A stretch of 64,000 nt of DNA from Photobacterium salinisoli (GTDB lineage: Bacteria; Pseudomonadota; Gammaproteobacteria; Enterobacterales; Vibrionaceae). The notes beneath the pieces were generated by a model. The model saw only the letters and a program-made list of their open reading frames with translations, searched no databases and was not told the DNA's origin. Of this stretch, positions 52,181-60,647 are shown one piece after another. The position numbers were made by a program, and so were the translations under genes. The first letter of the stretch is position 1. Every line of letters starts with the position of its first letter. The DNA lies in NCBI RefSeq assembly GCF_003614885.1, contig NZ_QZMS01000007.1:806001-870000 (forward strand). Reading direction: 5' to 3'.

Positions 52181-52948
52181 ATGTATCAACTCATTGACGC
52201 TGCCTTTGATGTGGACGGGAAACGGATTCTTCATCCAACGTCACTGGCTTTTGAACCCGGAAAAGTCACTACTTTGCTCGGCCATAATGGTTGTGGCAAA
52301 TCCACGCTGATGAAACTGCTCAGCAGGCAAAACGTGCCTGCAGCCGGTCACGTTCTGCTCAAGGATCAGCCTGTTCAGCAGTTTGACAGCAAGACCTTTG
52401 CGCTCAATGTGGCTTATCTGCCTCAGCATCCGCCTGTGACAGATGGTGTGACAGTGCGCGAACTGGTGTGTTTTGGCCGGTATCCCTGGAAAGGCGCATT
52501 TGGTCGTTACAGCCAGAACGATTATCAGTTGGTCGATGAAGCGATTGAGAGAGTGGGGCTGAGCGACTTTGCTGATCGTTTTGTTGCTACCTTGTCTGGC
52601 GGTGAAAGACAGCGGGCCTGGGTCGCCATGTTGCTGGCGCAACAGAGCAAGTGTATTTTGCTGGATGAACCAACTTCTGCGCTGGATGTTGCCCATCAAT
52701 ATGAGTTACTGCATTTAATCAGGGAGTTGAACCTCAGCTTAGACCTGACCGTCATCATGGTACTGCACGATGTCAATATGGCAGCCAAGTTCAGCGACCA
52801 CTTAATCGCTTTGCATTCAGGCAAAGTGATCGCACAAGGGGCACCGGAAGAGATCATGACCCCTGAAGTTCTCAAGAAGATATACGGCATGGAACTGGCG
52901 CTGTTTTCACATCCGCAAACCGGCCAGCCGATCAGTTACATTCCATAG
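52181..52948 (+). CDS. fhuC: Ferric-hydroxamate ABC transporter ATPase
   Basis: 255 residues from ATG 52181 (MYQLIDAAFDVDGKRIL). Walker A GHNGCGKST, signature LSGGERQRAWVAML, Walker B CILLDEPTSALD and the switch His VLHDVNMAAKF are intact; the FepC/FhuC subfamily feature is the QHPPVTDGVTVRELVCFGRYP stretch (first 20: QHPPVTDGVTVRELVCFGRY). It powers uptake of ferric siderophores across the inner membrane with FhuB and FhuD. First gene of fhuCDB; the gap to fhuD is 21 bases. The ribosome site is weak, and a TTG at 52154 is an alternative start. Confidence 0.92.
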   Translation: MYQLIDAAFDVDGKRILHPTSLAFEPGKVTTLLGHNGCGKSTLMKLLSRQNVPAAGHVLLKDQPVQQFDSKTFALNVAYLPQHPPVTDGVTVRELVCFGRYPWKGAFGRYSQNDYQLVDEAIERVGLSDFADRFVATLSGGERQRAWVAMLLAQQSKCILLDEPTSALDVAHQYELLHLIRELNLSLDLTVIMVLHDVNMAAKFSDHLIALHSGKVIAQGAPEEIMTPEVLKKIYGMELALFSHPQTGQPISYIP

Positions 52949-52969
52949 CAATAAAAACAGGGAAAGACC

Positions 52970-53863
52970 GTGAGAAAGAGTATCGCATTGCTGTTTACCG
53001 TGCTGACTTTTCAGAGTCAGGCGATGACGATAAAGCATGAGTTAGGCGAAACAGATTTTGCTGAGCCGCCTGAAAAAGTGGTGGCACTGGACTGGGCGTT
53101 GACAGAAACCGTGCTGAGCCTGGGAGTGACACCTGCAGGTGTTGCGGATAAAGACGGTTACCATAGCTGGGTAGGTGAACCGGCATTGCCCGATTCAGCG
53201 GTTGATGTCGGCTCACGACGAGAGCCTAATCTGGAGTTGCTGGCAGAGATGAAGCCGGATGTCATCCTGGTCAGCAATCACATGAGTCCTGTTTATCAGC
53301 AGTTAAATGCCATTGCGCCTACGCTGGTGTACACCATTTACAGCGATTCGAAAACACCGTTTGCCAATGCCGTAAAGGTGACTCAGCAGTTAGGGAAAGT
53401 GCTGGGCAAGGAGCAAAGGGCGCAATCTGTTATTGAGACCGTATCGGCTCGTCTCAAGCAAAACGGTGACAAAGTCCTTGCTTCTGGTGCAGGACAAAAG
53501 CCTTTGATGTTCATTCGGTTTATCAATGATAAAACCCTGCGCATTCACAGTGAAGGTTCTCTGACTCAGGACACGATTACGGCGATGGGTTTGAAAAACG
53601 ATTGGCAAGAGCCAACCAATATGTGGGGATTCACGACAGCCGGTATCGAAAAAATGGCTGAGCATCAAAACACGAATGTGATGATTTTCGGCCCGTTGAA
53701 AGCGGATGAGCGAAAGCTGCTGACCCAATCACCACTCTGGCAGGTAATGGCGTTTACCCGTTCGGATTCCGTATATGAACTGCCCGCGATCTGGACCTTT
53801 GGTGGTTTAGTCTCAGCGCAGCGCTTCAGCGATTTCATTACTCAAGAACTGACACAGCACTAA
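52970..53863 (+). CDS. fhuD: Ferric-siderophore periplasmic binding protein (FhuD-like)
   Basis: 297 residues from GTG 52970 with AGGGAAAG upstream. Short signal peptide (MRKSIALLFTVLTFQSQA), then the two-lobe class III binding-protein fold: VVALDWALTETVLSLGVTPA near 35, RREPNLELLAEMKPDVILVS near 85 and the long connecting helix at about 140-165. Its length and the DWALTETVLSLGV pattern fit the FhuD hydroxamate branch. It delivers the siderophore to FhuB. The stop overlaps the fhuB ATG (TAATG). Confidence 0.9.
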   Translation: MRKSIALLFTVLTFQSQAMTIKHELGETDFAEPPEKVVALDWALTETVLSLGVTPAGVADKDGYHSWVGEPALPDSAVDVGSRREPNLELLAEMKPDVILVSNHMSPVYQQLNAIAPTLVYTIYSDSKTPFANAVKVTQQLGKVLGKEQRAQSVIETVSARLKQNGDKVLASGAGQKPLMFIRFINDKTLRIHSEGSLTQDTITAMGLKNDWQEPTNMWGFTTAGIEKMAEHQNTNVMIFGPLKADERKLLTQSPLWQVMAFTRSDSVYELPAIWTFGGLVSAQRFSDFITQELTQH

Positions 53864-55866
53864 TGCCGTCCCAGGTTACTTTGACAGATTCATGGCAGCG
53901 CCCGGGTCAACAAGCCCGGCTGCTGTTGATTATGTCGGGCCTGATAGCCGTGATTGGTTATCTGCTCAATCTTACTGTGCCTTATTCGCAAGGGTTGCCG
54001 TTACTCTGGGAAACACTGCTCAATTACGATCCCACCAATTACCAGCACATTATTGTCAACCTGACGTATTTGCCTCGTCTGGTGATTGCCGTGTTATGCG
54101 GCTTTTCACTGGCAGTTGCGGGGGCGGTTATGCAGTTCGTGTTGCGTAACCCTATTGCATCGCCAACGACCCTGGGGGTGGCCTCGGGTGCCGAACTGGG
54201 TATGGTACTGGGTATCCTGTTATTGCCGGCATCTTTATCAATACCGTCATTTTTTCCAGCGTTTCTGGGAGGATGTCTCGCTACGGCTCTGGTGTTTCTG
54301 TTGTCGGCTAAGCGGGGGTTTGCGCCTGTTCATATGGTGCTGGCGGGCATGGTGATCAGCCTGTTTTTCGGCTCAGTCAATACCATGCTGTTGCTGCTTC
54401 ATGAGCAGACTTTGTCGTCTGTCTTTGTCTGGGGCGCAGGTACGCTTAATCAAAACGGGTGGGATACAGTGACGACTTTGCTGCCTATGACGCTCTTACC
54501 GCTGGCTGCATTAATGGTGTTGCAGCGCCCGTTGGCGTCTTTGCAACTGGGCGATGGCGTCGCCACGTCACTGGGTGTAAATGTTAAACAAATCAAAGTT
54601 TTGTGTCTTGGCCTGGCCATTTTGATGACGGCAAGCGTGGTTAGCGAAGTCGGGTTGATCGGTTTTGTCGGCATAGTGGCACCAGCCATTGCCCGCCTAC
54701 TGGGTTGCCGTAAGTTGCATCAGACTATTCTGCTCAGTGGTGTGATGGGTTCGCTGATGCTTCTGCTGGCTGATCTCATCATTCAGCCGTTCTCGGGTGT
54801 CGGCGGCGAGATGCTGCCAACGGGTGCGATGACCGCCTTGTTAGGCTCACCGTTTTTACTTTGGCTGCTGAGGCGAAAAACCTTACAGTCCGAGCTCAGA
54901 GCCAGGGATGAAAGTGCCGCTCACTACCATCAGCGTGATTTTAAAAAGACCGTGCTGATCTTGTCTGTATTGGCATTTTTATGTTTGATCCTGGCGATCA
55001 CCGTGGGCCAGGGTCAGCAAGGCTGGACAGTGGCTTTTACGGGGGCTGTCTGGGAATACCGTTTCCCGCGGGTAGCCGTTGCTCTGCTTGCGGGTATGGG
55101 GCTGGCACTGGCAGGCACGATTATTCAGCGTGTAACAACCAACCCCATGGCAAGCCCTGAAGTGCTGGGTATCAGTTCCGGAGCCGCTCTGGCACTGGTT
55201 ATTGGTGCATTGCTTGGTATTTCGGTTGAACGTCATGAACAAGTCATGCTGGGTACGGCGGGGGCGTTACTGGTCACCGCAGTGATCTGGCTGATGGGCA
55301 AGAAGCATCAGTTTGCACCGACTCAGACTTTGCTGACAGGTATTGCATTAAGTGCCGGTCTGGATGCTTTCCTGCGCATTGCAATGTCATCGGGGCAGGA
55401 TAATGTCCGAGCTTTGCTGACCTGGCTATCCGGCTCAACTTATTTGGTTTCGGCTCAGGATGTCACTCTACTGGCTATCGGTGTCGGCGGGCTATTGATA
55501 GTCACTTTGTCGCTGAGCCGTTGGATTGATCTTATCGGCCTGGGGGAAGTCAGTGCAACCAGTGTTGGCCTGGATTGCCGGCGAGTCAGGCAGTTTTTGC
55601 TGTTACTGGTTGCAGGCTTGACGACGCTTTGCACTATTGTGATTGGTCCATTGAGTTTTGTTGGTTTACTCGCCCCGCATATGGCCCGCACCCTCAACCA
55701 GTACACAGCCAACCGACAATTGATTGTTGCCTGTTTACTGGGCGGCTGCCTGATGATGGTTGCCGATTGGATAGGGCGAAACCTATGGTTCCCATGGCAA
55801 TTCCCAGCCGGCTTGCTCGCCTCTGTGATAGGCGGCGGCTACTTTTTGTATCTGATGCGAAAGTAA
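53863..55866 (+). CDS. fhuB: Ferric-hydroxamate ABC transporter permease, fused double-domain FhuB
   Basis: 667 residues (E. coli FhuB 660): two FecCD-type permease halves in one chain, about 20 helices. Each half has the paired signatures LPRLVIAVLCGFSLAVAGAV...NPIASPTTLGVASGAELG (first half, near 70-110) and FPRVAVALLAGMGLALAGTI...NPMASPEVLGISSGAALAL (second half, near 405-445), and the EAA-like GLIGFVGIVAPAIAR and GPLSFVGLLAPHMAR loops that dock FhuC. The fused form is typical of hydroxamate (ferrichrome/aerobactin) systems and separates it from two-gene FepDG-type permeases. Confidence 0.94.
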   Translation: MPSQVTLTDSWQRPGQQARLLLIMSGLIAVIGYLLNLTVPYSQGLPLLWETLLNYDPTNYQHIIVNLTYLPRLVIAVLCGFSLAVAGAVMQFVLRNPIASPTTLGVASGAELGMVLGILLLPASLSIPSFFPAFLGGCLATALVFLLSAKRGFAPVHMVLAGMVISLFFGSVNTMLLLLHEQTLSSVFVWGAGTLNQNGWDTVTTLLPMTLLPLAALMVLQRPLASLQLGDGVATSLGVNVKQIKVLCLGLAILMTASVVSEVGLIGFVGIVAPAIARLLGCRKLHQTILLSGVMGSLMLLLADLIIQPFSGVGGEMLPTGAMTALLGSPFLLWLLRRKTLQSELRARDESAAHYHQRDFKKTVLILSVLAFLCLILAITVGQGQQGWTVAFTGAVWEYRFPRVAVALLAGMGLALAGTIIQRVTTNPMASPEVLGISSGAALALVIGALLGISVERHEQVMLGTAGALLVTAVIWLMGKKHQFAPTQTLLTGIALSAGLDAFLRIAMSSGQDNVRALLTWLSGSTYLVSAQDVTLLAIGVGGLLIVTLSLSRWIDLIGLGEVSATSVGLDCRRVRQFLLLLVAGLTTLCTIVIGPLSFVGLLAPHMARTLNQYTANRQLIVACLLGGCLMMVADWIGRNLWFPWQFPAGLLASVIGGGYFLYLMRK

Positions 55867-55953
55867 AAATTTCTGTTTGACTGATAAACAGGGTGGATAA
55901 AAAAGTTCAAATTGTAGTGAACTTTTTATGAATGATTATAGAAATAATGTGGC

Positions 55954-55972
55954 AAATGAGTATTATTATCAA
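55954..55972. promoter_or_regulatory. Fur-box-like site upstream of iutA
   Basis: ATGAGTATTATTATCAAAA agrees with the Fur consensus mainly in the ATTATTATCA core. It is about 30-50 bases before the receptor start and would overlap its promoter. Confidence 0.5.
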
Positions 55973-56002
55973 AATCTATACTGATAATTAACTTAAAAAA
56001 AA

Positions 56003-58240
56003 ATGGTAATAATGGCAGTGATAAAAAGGATGTTTCAATTGACGACAGTGGCAGCAGCTGTGGCCGCCACAACTTTCGTATCCAGCGTAGCTTTCGCTCA
56101 AGAATATCAGACAACGGAAGAAAAAATGGTGGTGGTGTCCAGCCGCGCACCGAAAGCGATCAGTGATATTCCAGGCACAGTCTGGTACATCGACAATGCA
56201 CAGATTGAGCAAGAATACCGAGGTGGTAAAAGTCTGGGGGAAATCCTTGCTGCAGCGGTTCCATCGCTGGACGTCAGCAGTCAGGGCCGAACTAATTATG
56301 GACAGAATCTGCGTGGTCGTCCGATGCTGGTGATGATTGACGGTGTCTCTCTGAACTCTTCTCGTCTCATCAGCCGTCAGCTGGATTCCATTGACCCGTT
56401 TAATATTGATCGTATCGAAATTCTTTCTGGTGCTACTGCCATCTATGGTGCTGGTGCAACCGGTGGTGTGATTAATATTGTCACTAAAAAAGCAGAGAGT
56501 GATGAGCTTCAGTTTGAGAGCTACGTCAGTACAACCTCGGGTTTTAATAGTAGCGATGACTTTGACTATAAACTGGCCCAGTCTGTTAGCGGTGGCAATA
56601 ACGTGGTCAAAGGTCGCGCTTCTGTTGTTTATGGTGAAACGCAGGGCTTTTACGATGCGAATGGCGATATTGTTGTACCGGATATTACTCAGGGCTCTGT
56701 TCAGTTCAACGAAGTGATTGATGTGTTGGGTACACTATCAATTACGCCAACCGATACCCAAACAGTAAACCTTCTGGCGCAATACTACAGCAGTGAGCAA
56801 GACAGTCCTTATGGCATTTACTTCGGTCAGGATCTGGCTGGTGTAAATAAAAACATTACAGGCAATCCGGGTGACAAAAGCCTGATTGATGTCAGAGAGG
56901 GGTTCGAGTCCGACCGCCAGGGCTCAACCGAGCGTCTGATGCTTAATGTGGATTATAGTAACACTGACTTTCTGAGCCACGAATTACTGGTGCAGGCATC
57001 ATACCGTAATGAAACACTGAACTTTATTCCGTTTATCTATTCAACGTATTTAGCAGCATCTGAGCAAGAAACGGATGTGATCAGTTTGCGTGCTGCAATG
57101 ATCAAGTCATTGGATAATCTGACCCTGACTTATGGTATTGATGGATACATCGATAGGCTGGACAGCAATCAGATGCTGTTCGATCGCCAGACCAGTTATA
57201 ACTCTGGTGGCTTAGTGAATCGTAAAGCGTCGATGATTGGCCGTTATCCTGGCACCGAAGTGTCATCCATTGCAGGCTTTATTCAGGCGGACTTTGCAAT
57301 CACTGAAAACTGGACAGTTGAAGGTGGCTATCGCTTTCAATATATGAACAACAAAGTGGACGATTTTGTTGCTTCAGGAACCCAGGTTGCGATCGCCCAT
57401 GGTAATGGCACTTCTGCTGACGCAGTTCCTGGTGGTGAAACGGATTATGATATCGGCCTGTTCAACTTAGGTACCATTTATCACTTAACACAAAACGATC
57501 AGGTGTGGGCAAACTTTTCTCAGGGTTTTGACTTGTCTGATCCCGCGAAATATTACGGTGTGGGTACTTATAATGGCCCAGATGCCAATGGCCATTACAA
57601 CCTGACGGGCAGTATCAATGTCGATGATTCAACACTGGCTGGAATTAAAACCAACAGCTATGAAATTGGTTATCGCCATGATGGTAGTGATTTGAGCATT
57701 CAGACTGCTGTTTATTACTCACAGTCTGATAAGGAAGTCAGCGCCAATAAAAAGACACTCAATATTGAAATCTCTGACAACAAAACCCGTGTTTATGGCT
57801 GGGAAGGACAGGCGGCTTACTGGCTGAGTAATGCTTGGCAAGCTGGTGTGAATGGGCACCTGGTGAAAACTGAAGTACAAAATAGCGATGGTGGCTGGGA
57901 TAAACAGTCAATCAACTATGCCAGTGCTTCTAAAGCTGGGGCTTGGCTGGCCCGGTTCGAAGATAGTTACGCACTGAAACTGCAAAGTCAGACTTTGTTT
58001 AATCTGGATGATGAAGCTGGTAATGAAATCAATGGTTACACAGTATTTGATTTAGTAGGGAATTATCAGTTACCCGTTGGTAGCCTAGGCTTCGGTATTC
58101 AGAATCTGCTGGATCGTGAATACAGTACGGTCTGGGGACAGCGTGCTGCGGGTTGGTACTCAAGCTATGGCCCAGCAGAAGTTTTTGACTACAAGGGCCG
58201 TGGTCGGACTTATACGGTGAATTACCAAGTGAAGTTCTGA
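56003..58240 (+). CDS. iutA: TonB-dependent ferric aerobactin-type siderophore receptor (IutA-like)
   Basis: 745 residues from ATG 56003; ATG 56012 and ATG 56030 are also possible. Signal peptide to about residue 32 (VSSVAFAQ), TonB box EEKMVVVSSRAPK. The plug is strikingly like E. coli IutA: GGKSLGEILAAAVPSLDVSS, then RTNYGQNLRGRP, LNSSR and SRQLDSIDPFN, followed by GATAIYGAGATGGVINIVTKK. The barrel ends in Phe (YTVNYQVKF). The likely ligand is ferric aerobactin or a related citrate-hydroxamate. It follows fhuCDB with a 136-base gap holding a Fur-box-like site, so it probably has its own iron-controlled promoter. Confidence 0.92.
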   Translation: MVIMAVIKRMFQLTTVAAAVAATTFVSSVAFAQEYQTTEEKMVVVSSRAPKAISDIPGTVWYIDNAQIEQEYRGGKSLGEILAAAVPSLDVSSQGRTNYGQNLRGRPMLVMIDGVSLNSSRLISRQLDSIDPFNIDRIEILSGATAIYGAGATGGVINIVTKKAESDELQFESYVSTTSGFNSSDDFDYKLAQSVSGGNNVVKGRASVVYGETQGFYDANGDIVVPDITQGSVQFNEVIDVLGTLSITPTDTQTVNLLAQYYSSEQDSPYGIYFGQDLAGVNKNITGNPGDKSLIDVREGFESDRQGSTERLMLNVDYSNTDFLSHELLVQASYRNETLNFIPFIYSTYLAASEQETDVISLRAAMIKSLDNLTLTYGIDGYIDRLDSNQMLFDRQTSYNSGGLVNRKASMIGRYPGTEVSSIAGFIQADFAITENWTVEGGYRFQYMNNKVDDFVASGTQVAIAHGNGTSADAVPGGETDYDIGLFNLGTIYHLTQNDQVWANFSQGFDLSDPAKYYGVGTYNGPDANGHYNLTGSINVDDSTLAGIKTNSYEIGYRHDGSDLSIQTAVYYSQSDKEVSANKKTLNIEISDNKTRVYGWEGQAAYWLSNAWQAGVNGHLVKTEVQNSDGGWDKQSINYASASKAGAWLARFEDSYALKLQSQTLFNLDDEAGNEINGYTVFDLVGNYQLPVGSLGFGIQNLLDREYSTVWGQRAAGWYSSYGPAEVFDYKGRGRTYTVNYQVKF

Positions 58241-58269
58241 TTCACTAGCTACGCATTTATCTTGCCTTT

Positions 58270-58298
58270 AAACCGCCCAATACATCGGGCGGTTTTTT
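58270..58298 (+). terminator. Intrinsic terminator after iutA
   Basis: AAACCGCCC, 8-base loop, GGGCGGTTTTTT, 30 bases after the stop codon. Confidence 0.9.
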
Positions 58299-58519
58299 AT
58301 CACCATTACTAAGACCTGACTGAAGTGCGTGAATACTGGCTTCAGGAAAGCGGCCATTCAGTGTGTCTGAACAATCAGCAATTAGATCAAGGGGAATGTA
58401 AGACTGAGTATGGAACCGCCGGGCGAAATGGAACAGGCAGGTGATGTGGGGATTAAACAAGCCGCTGTTAGCTTCGCCAAATGATGATTATTGACTCTTC
58501 GGATTCTTGGATTATAGAA
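58299..58519. other. Intergenic region without recognised genes
   Basis: About 220 bases between the iutA terminator and the terminator of the leftward GAPDH gene. No open frame with coding character or regulatory site was recognised. Confidence 0.5.
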
Positions 58520-58556
58520 ATAAAAATGCCGCCTGTGTGAGTTAAACCAGGCGGCG
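58520..58556 (-). terminator. Intrinsic terminator of the GAPDH gene
   Basis: On the minus strand GCCGCCTG, 12-base loop, CAGGCGGC, then ATTTTTAT. It starts 40 bases after the leftward gene's stop. Confidence 0.85.
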
Positions 58557-58595
58557 AATGTTCAGCAAGAGAATATAGTTATTATTGTGTAGGGT

Positions 58596-60035
58596 TTATT
58601 TCAGAGCAGGGAAGGTCTGATAGCGAACGCCCATCATCTGTTCCATACAGTGAACGACCTGGCAGCTGTAGCCAAACTCATTGTCATACCAGATATACAG
58701 TACACAGCGCTTGTCTTGCGCGATAGTCGCCGCGCCATCCACAACACCGGCATGGCGAGAACCCACGATGTCGCTGGATACAATCTCAGTCGACTGGGTG
58801 TAATCGATCTGACCAGACAATGCTGAGTTCAGTGCCATGTTACGCAGATAAGTGTTCAGTTCTTCTGCAGAGACATCCGTATCCAGGTTCAGGTTAGCCA
58901 CTGCCATGGACACATTCGGGGTAGGGACACGAATCGCGTTACCTGTCAGTTTACCGGCCAGTGCAGGCAGTGCTTTGGCAACCGCTTTCGCCGCACCAGT
59001 AGAGGTCAGTACCATGTTCAGAGATGCTGAGCGTCCACGGCGTTCGCCAGAATGGAAGTTGTCGATCAGGTTCTGATCGTTAGTGTAAGAGTGAACGGTT
59101 TCAATGTGTCCGTTTAATACACCGTACTTATCATGAACGGCTTTCAGTACCGGTGTGATGGCGTTAGTGGTGCAGCTGGCCGCCGAGATAATAGTATCTT
59201 CACTCAGAATGTCTGTTTCATTCACACCGAATACGATGTTCTTGATCTGACCTTTACCCGGTGCGGTCAGCAGAACTTTCGCTGCACCCGGGCACTTCAG
59301 GTGTTGGCTCAGGCCATCAGCATCACGCCAGATACCTGTGTTGTCGACAACAAGCGCATTATTGATACCGTAGGTAGTGTAATCAACATCCGCCGGACTG
59401 TTTGCATAAATAACCTGAATGTAGTTACCGTTAACTATGATGGCTTTACGCTCTTCATCAACAGTAATGCTGCCATTAAACTGGCCGTGTACAGAGTCAC
59501 GACGCAGCAGGCTGGCGCGTTTTTCAAGATCGCCATTCTTGCCACCGCGAACCACAATAGCTTTCAGGCGCAGTGGGTAGCCCGGGCCACTTTTCTCTAT
59601 CAGCAGACGAGCCAGCAGGCGGCCGATACGTCCGAAGCCATAAAGGACAACATCACGTGATTGCAGCGTTTGGGTGCTGCTCAGCGAGTCAGCCAGTGCC
59701 GTTGTCAGGAAGTCGTCCAGATTGCTCTCGTCGTTGTGATCTTTCCAGTACATATGTGCCAGCTGACCGATATCAATACGGCAAGGTGACAGGTCCATGT
59801 CATTCAGCTTTTCGACCAATGGCAGGGTCAGGGAAGGAGAAATATCAGTGCCGGTATAACGGCGACCAACACGGTGGGCTTTAATCAGGTCGATAACTGA
59901 GGCATTGACTACCTGACGACCGAACAACAGCACTTCGACGCCTTTTTGTCGATATAGCTGGCCAAGAATTGGTGAGATGGATTCAGCATTAGTTTGACTT
60001 GTTTGCCAGTCTAGGAGGTAATTTTCCGGACTCAT
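58596..60035 (-). CDS. Glyceraldehyde-3-phosphate dehydrogenase, long form with N-terminal extension
   Basis: 479 residues, about 145 longer than ordinary GapA (331). The extension (residues 1-125, MSPENYLLDWQTSQTNAES onwards) precedes the normal NAD-binding start VVLYGFGRIGRLLARLL. The catalytic Cys lies in SAASCTTNAITP, with the partner His in HSYTND, and the C-terminal WYDNEFGYSCQVV is intact, so it should be active. Long GAPDHs of this kind occur in Vibrio and Shewanella alongside normal GapA; whether they favour gluconeogenesis or another cofactor is not known to me. The N-terminal region has no motif I can name. Single leftward gene with CRP-like sequences upstream. Confidence 0.9.
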   Translation of the reverse strand: MSPENYLLDWQTSQTNAESISPILGQLYRQKGVEVLLFGRQVVNASVIDLIKAHRVGRRYTGTDISPSLTLPLVEKLNDMDLSPCRIDIGQLAHMYWKDHNDESNLDDFLTTALADSLSSTQTLQSRDVVLYGFGRIGRLLARLLIEKSGPGYPLRLKAIVVRGGKNGDLEKRASLLRRDSVHGQFNGSITVDEERKAIIVNGNYIQVIYANSPADVDYTTYGINNALVVDNTGIWRDADGLSQHLKCPGAAKVLLTAPGKGQIKNIVFGVNETDILSEDTIISAASCTTNAITPVLKAVHDKYGVLNGHIETVHSYTNDQNLIDNFHSGERRGRSASLNMVLTSTGAAKAVAKALPALAGKLTGNAIRVPTPNVSMAVANLNLDTDVSAEELNTYLRNMALNSALSGQIDYTQSTEIVSSDIVGSRHAGVVDGAATIAQDKRCVLYIWYDNEFGYSCQVVHCMEQMMGVRYQTFPALK

Positions 60036-60161
60036 CTTTACTTAGGACCTTTCACATATTGGGAAGAAAAACAGGCATTTATCCTGTGAGCTGTTATGGT
60101 TTTTATGGGCAGGGATTGTAACGGCGCACAGGTTATTATCCTAGTAAAATTAATCACTTGT

Positions 60162-60197
60162 ATTTGTGATCTAGATCTTTTGTAACTTGTGATCTTG
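60162..60197. promoter_or_regulatory. Tandem CRP-like half-sites upstream of the GAPDH gene
   Basis: TTGTGATCTAGATC at 60164 matches the left half and centre of the ideal CRP site (TGTGATCTAGATCACA), but the right arm reads TTT instead of ACA. TTGTGATCT recurs at 60187, 23 bases later, about two helical turns. They lie 130-160 bases before the leftward gene. Binding is plausible but not certain. Confidence 0.4.
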
Positions 60198-60585
60198 GTC
60201 GTTTGCTCAGAGTGATCTGCTGAAATAAGTGTGAGGTGAAAAATAACTTATTTTTCGGGAAATATTAGGATGATTGTAATAAAACAAGAAAAAATGACTT
60301 TCAGGGAGCAAGACTTCAATAAAGTTGGTATTTTTACAAAAAAAATCGGAAGCAGTCGCCAAAACGGTGTCAAGCCCTGCAGAAGTTGCTGACAATCAGC
60401 TTGCTGGTAAGTTTTTTCTCAGTAAGCGGTGAGATTTTAGTCAGTAAACCGCTTTGCAAGTGGCGCTGCTCAGGCAGAATGCCACATTTGTCGTCTCTGT
60501 GTACTGTCGGGCGCTTTTGTTCAGTGTACAGACAAAGCGTGATAAAACTCACGTCATCTGTTAATATACCCGCCAATTTCCGATG

Positions 60586-60617
60586 AAAAGCTGCCAATGC
60601 TATCAGGCAGCTTTTTT
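60586..60617 (+). terminator. Intrinsic terminator in the ybiT leader
   Basis: AAAAGCTGCC, 10-base loop, GGCAGCTTTTTT, ending 30 bases before the ybiT start codon. No gene ends just before it on the plus strand; the nearest upstream plus-strand gene is iutA over 2 kb away with its own terminator. A promoter-like TTAATATACC lies at about 60560-60569. This suggests attenuation of ybiT rather than termination of another gene. Confidence 0.75.
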
Positions 60618-60647
60618 CATGTCTGATTATTGTTGTAGGAACCTATT

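Larger units (their letters stand above)
60036..60647. other. Divergent intergenic region GAPDH / ybiT
   Basis: 612 bases without a gene. The left part has two TTGTGATCT repeats (CRP-like, listed separately). The middle (60200-60530) is AT-rich with nothing recognised. The right part carries a candidate promoter and a terminator just before ybiT. Confidence 0.6.
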
